A stretch of DNA of 64,000 nucleotides from JANXUC01 sp043782485 (GTDB taxonomy: Bacteria > Acidobacteriota > Terriglobia > Terriglobales > Acidobacteriaceae). Below are positions 24,175 to 30,421 of the stretch, piece after piece. The stretch lies in assembly GCA_043782485.1 (NCBI GenBank), contig JAYWAL010000102.1:5967-69966 (forward strand), in the 5' to 3' direction. Both the position numbers and the translations under genes were made by a program. Numbering within the stretch: the stretch's first letter is position 1; each line of letters begins with the position of its first letter. The notes below the pieces were generated by a model. It did no database searches, was not told the DNA's origin, and was given only the letters and a program-made list of their open reading frames with translations.

Positions 24175-24214
24175 TTGGGTGGATTTGCCATGTGATGCTA
24201 AAATAGATCACATG
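24175..24214 (+). promoter_or_regulatory. Promoter and operator of the Phd/PIN module, probably leaderless
   Basis: TTGGGT (24175-24180), 18 bp, then TAAAAT (24199-24204) make a plausible -35/-10 pair. The ATG at 24212 lies 7 bp after the -10, where transcription should start. CATGTGAT (24189-24196) and ATCACATG (24207-24214) are a perfect 8-bp inverted repeat that spans the -10 and the start codon, a natural autoregulatory operator. Confidence 0.6.
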
Positions 24215-24454
24215 AAGACCGTGAGCGTACGCGACCTGCGGTATGACTTCCCGAAAGTGGAGCGCTTGCTGCGCGAGGGCAACGATCTGCAGGTGACGAA
24301 GCGGAAGCGGGTGATTGCGCGGCTGGTGCCGGAGCGGGTGAGCGTGCCAGTCCCGTTGCCGGACTTCAGGGCGCGTTTGAAGAAAATTTATGGCAACAAA
24401 GTGCTCGAGGTATCCGGCGCGGAATTAATCTCGCAAGAGAGAGACCGCTATTGA
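24212..24454 (+). CDS. Phd/YefM-type antitoxin
   Basis: An 80-residue antitoxin. The N-terminal MKTVSVRDLRYDFPKVERLLREGNDLQVTKRKRVIARLVP is the Phd/YefM DNA-binding and dimerisation fold. The charged C-terminal tail would block the toxin. It is followed by a PIN-domain gene whose TTG start overlaps its stop by 4 nt (TTGA), a typical translational coupling. The ATG at 24212 lies inside the operator palindrome; the frame is open further upstream, but without family resemblance. Confidence 0.88.
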   Translation: MKTVSVRDLRYDFPKVERLLREGNDLQVTKRKRVIARLVPERVSVPVPLPDFRARLKKIYGNKVLEVSGAELISQERDRY

Positions 24455-24879
24455 GGATCTGCTTCGATGCGAGCTTTCTCTTTTCGCTTTATGCCAACGA
24501 CGCACACACGGAATCGGCGCTATCCACCATGTCAAGCGTTTCAGGGAGTAGGCTGGTCACCCCGCTGACCGAATTGGAGTTAAGAAACTCCCTGGAATTG
24601 AGGGTCTTTCGCGGCGAACTGAGTTCACGTGCCGCACGCTCCGCCTACGCAGACTGGCAAACGGATCTAGCGGATGGCCTCTTTGAGTTGCGCCAGCCTC
24701 CTGAAAACTGGATTCGAAGATCACACACCATAGCACAGCAGCAAACCGCGCGTGTTGGCACCCGAACGCTGGACCTGATTCATGTGGCCGCCGCGCTGGA
24801 GCTTGAGGCCGATGCGTTCTTTAGCTTCGATGAAAGACAGCGACGTTTGGCGCGGGAATTGAAGTTGAAGGTGAATTAA
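24451..24879 (+). CDS. PIN-domain toxin (VapC-like ribonuclease)
   Basis: A 142-residue PIN-domain protein expected to cleave RNA with bound Mg2+ or Mn2+. The acidic residues are seen as FDASFLF (Asp5 of the frame), ELELRNS (Glu), RTLDLIHVAAALELEADAFFSFDERQRRLA (Asp and the final D/E pair). This fits the four-acid PIN site. The start is TTG 24451, overlapping the antitoxin stop. Such toxins typically cut initiator tRNA or rRNA loops; the target here is unknown. Confidence 0.88.
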   Translation: MRICFDASFLFSLYANDAHTESALSTMSSVSGSRLVTPLTELELRNSLELRVFRGELSSRAARSAYADWQTDLADGLFELRQPPENWIRRSHTIAQQQTARVGTRTLDLIHVAAALELEADAFFSFDERQRRLARELKLKVN

Positions 24880-24965
24880 GACTGTTCCAAAATCTTTAGG
24901 CTCCATTTTCTTAATGTATTCATTGCTCGCTTAGCTTTACGGGCGGTGACTTGGCTTTTCTGTGC

Positions 24966-24987
24966 GCACGGGCGGGGACGCCCGTGC
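24966..24987. repeat. REP-like hairpin, second copy of GCACGGGCG/CGCCCGTGC
   Basis: Identical in all 22 bases to 5555-5576, and also followed by CTCCA. It lies between the convergent PIN toxin and small membrane protein genes, 19.4 kb from the first copy. Confidence 0.9.
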
Positions 24988-25011
24988 CTCCATTGGATTG
25001 GTGGTTTCCGT

Positions 25012-25416
25012 CTAGCTGCGGAGGCCGCTCCAGTGTTCTGAAATTACGATGGAGTTGCCGGGGTTTTGCGGGTCGTATTTTACCGACGTCAGCAGGCCTA
25101 GGCGGCAACTGTGCAGGTTGATCCAGTGGCGTAGGCGGGTTACGTCTTGCGAGCAGTGGTACTCGACGCCGGCAATTTCATATTGATAGATGAGCAGTTC
25201 GTGGAAGAGCGGATCTTTTCCTGGCGCGATTTCCGTGTAGGACTCTTGCACGTCGAGGACGTTGCCGTCGGTGATGCGGCCGACGCGGTCGAGTAATTCC
25301 CGGCGCTGGCGCTCAATGTCGTCGGCGGTGACCTTTTTACGGCGGGTGAGACCGTAGATGGCCAGGCCCACGGCTACCAAGCCTAGAAAAATTGAATAGA
25401 TCCGTAAGAAATCCAT
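25012..25416 (-). CDS. Membrane-anchored hypothetical protein
   Basis: A 134-residue protein with one N-terminal transmembrane helix (MDFLRIYSIFLGLVAVGLAIYG) followed by a basic stop-transfer RRKK, and a soluble domain of about 100 residues with YEIAGVEYHCSQDVTRLRHWI and VKYDPQNPGNSIVISEHW. The second half resembles DUF3592-type domains (a YEVNGxxY and YDPxNP pattern), whose function is unknown. The ATG at 25416 is chosen because the helix starts there; an upstream frame extension to 25497 looks non-coding. Confidence 0.7.
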   Translation of the reverse strand: MDFLRIYSIFLGLVAVGLAIYGLTRRKKVTADDIERQRRELLDRVGRITDGNVLDVQESYTEIAPGKDPLFHELLIYQYEIAGVEYHCSQDVTRLRHWINLHSCRLGLLTSVKYDPQNPGNSIVISEHWSGLRS

Positions 25417-25528
25417 GAGGCTGGTTGCGTTGAGGTGATCCTGCTTAGGATACCGCATCCGGAGTGGGGCGGGAGGGTACGAAAGTTGTAAGGGCAAGGC
25501 GGCGGACAGGAGCGCGCCCTACACAAGA

Positions 25529-26707
25529 CTACGGATCCTGCTCGGTGGCTTCCTCGGAGCGGGGGCTTTCGTTGTTGCGGGCATCGACGGCGGTGATGGA
25601 ATAGACGTAAGTTTGGGCTGGGGCGACGTTTGTGTCTCGGAACGCTGGGGCTTTTACGAGGTCGGCGTTGATCTTTGTGGGCTGGCCGGTGGCGTTGCGT
25701 CGATAGACGTTGTATCCGGCCAGATCGGCGTCGGTGTTGGCGTTCCAGATTAGATCGATGAACGGTTTTTGTCCGTCTCCGGAAAAGACTGCTTGCAGAG
25801 CTGTGGGCACATTTGGCGGGAACGTATCATGGGCGACAACGGTGACCGGAGCGGAGTCTTCGCCGGGAATGTCAATTGCATCTTTGCAGGCTGGAAGCGG
25901 CGAGGACTCGCCGGGGCATGCGTGTGGGGGGCCGGTGGTGAGGCGCGTGGTGACGTTGATGCGGTAGTCATAGGTTTTTTCCCAGGCGAACGTGGTATCA
26001 ACGAGGCGCATTTTGTCTTGCGTGCCTTGGAGGAGTTCTCCGACGAAAACGGGTTGAGGAGCGTCTTTTGTATAACGAAATACGCGGTAGAAATAATGTG
26101 GAACGTTGTCGGTGCCGGGGATGGAGAGTAGCGGGCCGGACCAGGTGAGTACCACGCCTTCGGCTGTGAGCTGCGCCGCGAATTCTGTTGGCGGAGGTTG
26201 AGTGGAGGCGGCAGGCACTGTTTCCAGATTGGAAAGGCCCGCGCCACGATGGCTGGTATTGAGCGATTCGATGGCGTAGGTGGCTTGGGCGGCGGGTTGG
26301 TTTTTGGTCCAAGATGGGGGCAGCGGGTCAGCGTAACGTGCCGTGATGCGCTGCGGCGCGTTGGCAGCGGGCTTGGCGTTCGTGGTCTCGAGCTGCGACG
26401 AGGTGAGTTCGGCGGCGGGAGTGCCGCAGTCCGTAAGCTTTCCCAGCGAGAGGCTACGGCAGATACGCGTGGGACCGAGGAAGCGGATGCCCTCGCCGTC
26501 GGTGGTGCGTTGCGGGAGGGTCCAGGTGAGAAGGACGGTGTTGCCTTTGCGTTCGGCTTTGAGATCGGTGACTGGGGTGGGGAGTTCGAGGGACGGGGGT
26601 TGGGGAGGGCTGGGGGCGGCGCAGGCGGTCATGAGCGCACAGAGAGCAAGAGCGAATGCAGATTGCAGATTGCAGATTGCAGAAGTAAGGGCTCGTTGTT
26701 CGGACAT
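25529..26707 (-). CDS. Lipoprotein with fibronectin type III-like domains
   Basis: A 392-residue putative lipoprotein: a hydrophobic FALALCALMTACAAP signal with lipobox Cys29, a Pro-rich spacer and about three fibronectin type III-like domains. Fn3-type words include TDLKAERKGNTVLLTWTLP, GVVLTWSGPLL and the C-terminal VPTALQAVFSGDGQKPFIDLIWNANTDADLAGYNVYRR. It is likely to be anchored in the outer membrane. Residues 8-18 (TSAICNLQSAF) are encoded by the dispersed repeat family A, so the signal peptide has been partly built from a repeat; the ATG at 26707 lies in the middle of that element. The role is unknown; binding of polysaccharide or protein would fit. Confidence 0.8.
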   Translation of the reverse strand: MSEQRALTSAICNLQSAFALALCALMTACAAPSPPQPPSLELPTPVTDLKAERKGNTVLLTWTLPQRTTDGEGIRFLGPTRICRSLSLGKLTDCGTPAAELTSSQLETTNAKPAANAPQRITARYADPLPPSWTKNQPAAQATYAIESLNTSHRGAGLSNLETVPAASTQPPPTEFAAQLTAEGVVLTWSGPLLSIPGTDNVPHYFYRVFRYTKDAPQPVFVGELLQGTQDKMRLVDTTFAWEKTYDYRINVTTRLTTGPPHACPGESSPLPACKDAIDIPGEDSAPVTVVAHDTFPPNVPTALQAVFSGDGQKPFIDLIWNANTDADLAGYNVYRRNATGQPTKINADLVKAPAFRDTNVAPAQTYVYSITAVDARNNESPRSEEATEQDP

Positions 26708-26775
26708 GGTTGCGGCTCTTGAAAGTTTTGATTTTACTTCTGCAATCTGACTTCTTACTTCTGCAATTTTGTTTC
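26655..26775. repeat. Dispersed repeat family A, copy 3, overlapping a start region
   Basis: Three tandem CAGATTG units end in CAGATTGCAGAAGTAAG near 26690. After about 45 bp, the opposite arm TTTACTTCTGCAATCTGACTT begins at 26732, then TTACTTCTGCAATT follows to 26770. The left arm lies in the coding sequence of the FN3 lipoprotein. Confidence 0.9.
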
Positions 26776-26782
26776 CGCAATC

Positions 26783-28126
26783 TCAGGCTACCAGTTCCTT
26801 GAGCGCGCTGCGGAAGACTTGCGTGTGGCGGTCGATGTCTTCGGCCTCGGTTTGCGGGGACATGAGGGCCATATTGTGAAACGGGGTGAGGAGAATGCCG
26901 CGGTTCATGGCGTACAGGTGGAGGAAGCGCTCGAGGTCGAAATCCATGGCGTCGTGGGCTTCGGTGCCGTTGCGGGGGGCTTGTTGTGCGAAGAGATATT
27001 CGGCGCGGCAACCGAGGCGGGTCACGTGCCACGGGATCTGGAAATCGGCGATGGCTTGGCGGACGCCTTCGGCCCATTGTTCTGCCAATGGAATCATGCG
27101 CTGAAAGGCCGATTCGGTGAGGACTCTTTCCAGGGTGGCGCGCATGGCGGCCAGAGAGAGGGCGTTGCCGGCAAGCGTGCCGCCGATGCCGCCGGTGTCA
27201 CAGTCTTCCAGGCTGTGCCGGGCCTGGATGCGGCCGGCGACTTCTTGGGTTACGCCGTAGGCTGCGCCGGGAATACCTGCGCCGATGGCTTTGCCGAAGA
27301 CGAGGATGTCTGGCTCGAGAGCGTCGGCCTTGGTGCTGCCACCGGGGCCGGCGCAAATGGTGTGCGTTTCGTCGATGATTAAGAGCGAGTTGTGTTTGCG
27401 GGTTAGATCGCGGAGGGCTGTGTGGAAGCCTAGGGCTGGCGGAACGATGCCGACGTTGGTCATGGCGGGTTCAGCCAGAACGCAGGCTACGTCGCCATGG
27501 GAAAGTTCGCGTTCGAGGGCTTCGATGTCGTTGAATTCGACTACGCGAGTTGTGACGGCTGGGTTGACTGGCGGGCCAATATTTCCGCGGCGGGGGCCGA
27601 CGGCGCCGTTGTGAAGCGTGGCAAATGTTTCATCCACGGAACCGTGGTAGCACCAGTTGAAGACTAAAATCTTAGGGCGGCCCGTGATTTGGCGGGCTAG
27701 ACGAATGCTGAAGCGGTTGGCGTCGGTGGCGGTGAGCGTGAATTGCCAGTAGGGTAGGCCGAAGCGGCGCTGGAGTTCTTCGCCGACCCACACGGAATCT
27801 TCGCTGGGGAGCATGAGGGTGATGCCGCGCTTGGCTTGGTCTTCGATGGCTTTTACGGTTGCGGCTGGGGAGTGGCCCGTCATGGCTCCGGTGTCGCCTA
27901 GGCAGAAGTCGATGTAGCGGTGGCCGTCGACATCGGTGAAGTGAGCGCCCTGGGCTTCCCGGACGAATGGCGGGAAGGCCCCGGCCCACTTGGCCATCCA
28001 GTTCATGGGGACGCCACCGAGGAGCGAGTTGCGGGCGCGGTCGAAGAGGGCTTTGGATTTGGGGCGTTCGTCTACGAACTTTTTTTGTTCGCAGGACATT
28101 AGGGCGCGAAGGTTTTGGCGGTTCAT
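26783..28126 (-). CDS. Class III PLP-dependent aminotransferase, glutamate-1-semialdehyde aminomutase-like
   Basis: A 447-residue fold-type I PLP enzyme. The N-terminal GGVPMNWMAKW and DGHRYIDFCLGDTGAMTGHSP segments, the central IIDETHTICAGPGG and the lysine motif DILVFGKAIGAGIPGAAYG (Schiff-base Lys) place it with HemL-like subgroup enzymes annotated as aspartate aminotransferase family. True HemL would be expected to sit with heme genes and have a different N-terminus, so a catabolic transaminase on an amino acid or amino sugar is more likely. It lies after hslU on the same strand with a 107-bp repeat-bearing gap, so cotranscription is doubtful. Confidence 0.85.
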   Translation of the reverse strand: MNRQNLRALMSCEQKKFVDERPKSKALFDRARNSLLGGVPMNWMAKWAGAFPPFVREAQGAHFTDVDGHRYIDFCLGDTGAMTGHSPAATVKAIEDQAKRGITLMLPSEDSVWVGEELQRRFGLPYWQFTLTATDANRFSIRLARQITGRPKILVFNWCYHGSVDETFATLHNGAVGPRRGNIGPPVNPAVTTRVVEFNDIEALERELSHGDVACVLAEPAMTNVGIVPPALGFHTALRDLTRKHNSLLIIDETHTICAGPGGSTKADALEPDILVFGKAIGAGIPGAAYGVTQEVAGRIQARHSLEDCDTGGIGGTLAGNALSLAAMRATLERVLTESAFQRMIPLAEQWAEGVRQAIADFQIPWHVTRLGCRAEYLFAQQAPRNGTEAHDAMDFDLERFLHLYAMNRGILLTPFHNMALMSPQTEAEDIDRHTQVFRSALKELVA

Positions 28127-28154
28127 GATTTTCTCTTTGTTGCCCCTAGCAGTC

Positions 28155-28228
28155 GAGGTGGGGCAGGGTCCTTCGACTGCGGAATGCCTTCACTTCGTGA
28201 AGGTATTCCTGCGCTCGGGATGACAGCG
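28155..28228. repeat. Hairpin-forming repeat between hslU and the aminotransferase gene
   Basis: GAATGCCTTCAC (28182-28193) and GTGAAGGTATTC (28197-28208) pair with one G-T mismatch. The flanks GTCCTTCGACTGCG and CTGCGCTCGGGATGACA are related to the 'CTTCGCTGCGCTCAG' repeat family. It could act as a terminator or processing hairpin after hslU. Confidence 0.7.
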
Positions 28229-28233
28229 TTAAT

Positions 28234-29634
28234 TTACAAGATGTAGCGCGACAGATCTTGGTTCTTGACGATGGCGGCCAGCATTTTGTCGACGTAGGCG
28301 GCGTCGATAATGATGTGCTCGCCTTTGCGTTCGGGGGCGTCGAAGCTGATTTCGTCGAGCAGGCGCTCCATGATGGTGTGGAGGCGGCGGGCACCAATAT
28401 TTTCTGTGTCTTCGTTGACGCGGAAGGCAAAGCGGGCGACTTCCTGGAGTGACTGCGCGTCGAACTCGAGTTTTACGCCTTCGGTTTCAAGCAGGGCCGT
28501 ATATTGCTTGACCAGCGCAGATTTCGGCTCGGTTAGGATGCGAACGAAGTCTTCCATGGTGAGCGAGTCTAGCTCAACGCGAATGGGGAAGCGCCCCTGG
28601 AGTTCCGGAATCAGATCGCTAGGCTTGGTGACGTGGAAAGCTCCGGCGGCGATGAATAGAATATGGTCAGTGCGGACCATGCCGTAGCGCGTGCTGACGG
28701 TGGTGCCTTCGACGATGGGAAGAATGTCGCGCTGGACGCCTTCGCGGGAGACGTCGGGGCCGTGACCGCTTTCGCGCCCGGCGATTTTGTCGATTTCGTC
28801 CAGGAACACAATGCCGTTATTTTCCACGCGATCAATGGCTGTGCGCGTGACCTGCTCCATATCGATTAAGCGCTGTTCTTCTTCCTGAATTAGATATTCC
28901 AGAGCTTCACTGACCTTCATCTTGCGCTTTTTGGTGCGCTGGCCGAAGAGGCCGGGGAGCATCTCCTTGACGTTGATGTCCATGTCCTCGGCGCCCTGAT
29001 TGGAAATGATTTCGAAGGCGGGGAAGGATTTTTCGCGGACATCAATCTCCACCATCTTCTCGTCGAGTTTGCCTTCGCGGAGCTGCTTGCGGAGCTTTTC
29101 GCGGGTTCGGGATTGGGAATCTTCGGGAATCTGAACAGCCTCAATGACTCCGCTGCTTTCAGTGCGGGGGGCAAGCGGAGGCAGCAACAAATCGAGCAAG
29201 CGCTCCTCGGCGTTGAGTTCGGCTTTGTCGGCAACGTCTTCGAGCTTTTCCTCACGGACCATTTCGATGGCGAGTTCGACGAGGTCGCGGACCATGGACT
29301 CGACGTCACGGCCGACGTAGCCGACCTCCGTAAACTTGGACGCTTCCACTTTTAGAAACGGCGAGTTCGAGAGCTTGGCCAAGCGGCGGGCAATTTCGGT
29401 TTTGCCAACGCCGGTGGGACCGATCATGATGATGTTCTTGGGAATGATTTCTTCGGCCAGCTCAGGCGTGAGCTTTTGGCGGCGCATGCGGTTGCGCAGA
29501 GCAATGGCGACGGCGCGTTTGGCTGCGTTTTGGCCAACAACATACTTGTCGAGCTCGGCCACGATTTCGCGGGGCGTGAGCTCGTCGAGCATGATTTGCT
29601 CGTCTTCGGGGGCGGTGGGGAGATAGAGGGCCAT
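28234..29634 (-). CDS. hslU: ATP-dependent protease ATPase subunit HslU (ClpY)
   Basis: A 466-residue AAA+ unfoldase that feeds proteins to the HslV peptidase. The Walker A motif GPTGVGKTE lies near residue 72, the pore loop and signature VEASKFTEVGYVGRDVESMVRDL near 95, Walker B IVFLDEIDKIAG near 270, and the sensor region GRFPIRVEL follows. An intermediate domain lies between Walker A and B. The C-terminus SRYIL is the tail that docks into HslV pockets. hslV lies 59 bp upstream with a small hairpin between. The start is ATG 29634; the frame is normal. Confidence 0.97.
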   Translation of the reverse strand: MALYLPTAPEDEQIMLDELTPREIVAELDKYVVGQNAAKRAVAIALRNRMRRQKLTPELAEEIIPKNIIMIGPTGVGKTEIARRLAKLSNSPFLKVEASKFTEVGYVGRDVESMVRDLVELAIEMVREEKLEDVADKAELNAEERLLDLLLPPLAPRTESSGVIEAVQIPEDSQSRTREKLRKQLREGKLDEKMVEIDVREKSFPAFEIISNQGAEDMDINVKEMLPGLFGQRTKKRKMKVSEALEYLIQEEEQRLIDMEQVTRTAIDRVENNGIVFLDEIDKIAGRESGHGPDVSREGVQRDILPIVEGTTVSTRYGMVRTDHILFIAAGAFHVTKPSDLIPELQGRFPIRVELDSLTMEDFVRILTEPKSALVKQYTALLETEGVKLEFDAQSLQEVARFAFRVNEDTENIGARRLHTIMERLLDEISFDAPERKGEHIIIDAAYVDKMLAAIVKNQDLSRYIL

Positions 29635-29660
29635 AAACCAGTTGCCAGCTTTCAGTCGTC

Positions 29661-29688
29661 AGTTGCCAGAATAGAACTAGTGGCAACT
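29661..29688. repeat. Short inverted repeat in the hslV-hslU gap
   Basis: AGTTGCCA (29661-29668) and TGGCAACT (29681-29688) are perfect 8-bp arms. The preceding CAGTTGCCAGCTTTCAGTCGTC words resemble the CAGCTGATAGCTGAC palindromes in the Ton cluster. Confidence 0.7.
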
Positions 29689-29693
29689 GCCTT

Positions 29694-30278
29694 TCATAAT
29701 TCTTCGATGGTTACGGAATCGTTGGTGTAGATACACATTTTTCCGGCGATTTTCATGGCCTCTTCGGCGATGGCCCGGGCTGAGAGTTGCGTGTGCTCTG
29801 CTAGCGCTGCCGCAGCAGCTTGCGCGAATGGGCCGCCGCTGCCGATGGCAGCGATGCCGGTGTCGGGCTCGATGACGTCGCCTTGGCCGCTTAGCAGGAA
29901 CGTTGTGGTGTGGTCGGAGACCAGGAGCAGGGCCTCGAGGTGGCGCAGGTATTTGTCGGTACGCCAGTCTTTGGCGAGTTCGACGGCCGCGCGGCTCAGG
30001 TTGCCATGGTACTGCTCGAGCTTGGATTCGAAGCGGCTAAAGAGCGAGAAGGCGTCGGCGGTGGATCCGGCGAATCCGGCCAGGATTTTTTCCTGGTAGA
30101 GACGGCGGATCTTTTTTGCTTTGTGCTTGATGACGGATTCGCCGAGCGTGACTTGGCCGTCGCCCGCCATCACTACCTTGCCTTCGCGGCGGACGCAAAG
30201 GACTGTGGTGGAGCGAATGAGACGGATGGGACGGGAGTCGTCGTCTTGCTCTATGGATAGAACTGATTTTGTTGTCAT
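29694..30278 (-). CDS. hslV: ATP-dependent protease peptidase subunit HslV (ClpQ)
   Basis: A 194-residue Ntn-hydrolase that forms the proteolytic core. The motifs TTVLCVRREGKVVMAGDGQVTLGESVIKHKAKKIRRLYQEKILAGFAGSTADA are highly conserved. The catalytic threonine should be Thr24, giving a 23-residue propeptide (MTTKSVLSIEQDDDSRPIRLIRS) that must be removed; most HslV have only Met or a few residues there. No ATG lies between, so the extension is real unless an unusual internal start is used. It is the first gene of the hslVU pair. Confidence 0.96.
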   Translation of the reverse strand: MTTKSVLSIEQDDDSRPIRLIRSTTVLCVRREGKVVMAGDGQVTLGESVIKHKAKKIRRLYQEKILAGFAGSTADAFSLFSRFESKLEQYHGNLSRAAVELAKDWRTDKYLRHLEALLLVSDHTTTFLLSGQGDVIEPDTGIAAIGSGGPFAQAAAAALAEHTQLSARAIAEEAMKIAGKMCIYTNDSVTIEEL

Positions 30279-30306
30279 GAGGCTAAGTCTTGATTATACA
30301 GGGATG

Positions 30307-30415
30307 ATGGAGGCGCGGGCGTCCTCGCCCGTGCGGGTGGGAGGGCGAGAGTGAGCGCAGATGGGAAGGCTCAGCCCCCTTTGCGCGCGAGCGAGGACGC
30401 CCGCGCCTCCATCGA
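30307..30415. repeat. Inverted pair of GCGGGCG/CGCCCGC hairpin repeats
   Basis: GGAGGCGCGGGCGTCCTCGC (from 30309) and GCGAGGACGCCCGCGCCTCC (30391-30410) are exact reverse complements over 20 bases. Each is itself a diverged copy of the 5555-5576 hairpin. The pair spans the gap between hslV and the end of acnA. Confidence 0.88.
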
Positions 30416-30421
30416 GTCTCC

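Noticed and set aside
26783..28126. Assignment of the class III aminotransferase as HemL
   Set aside because: The PLP motif fits HemL-like enzymes, but the N-terminus differs and no heme gene is nearby, so a specific hemL name is not justified.
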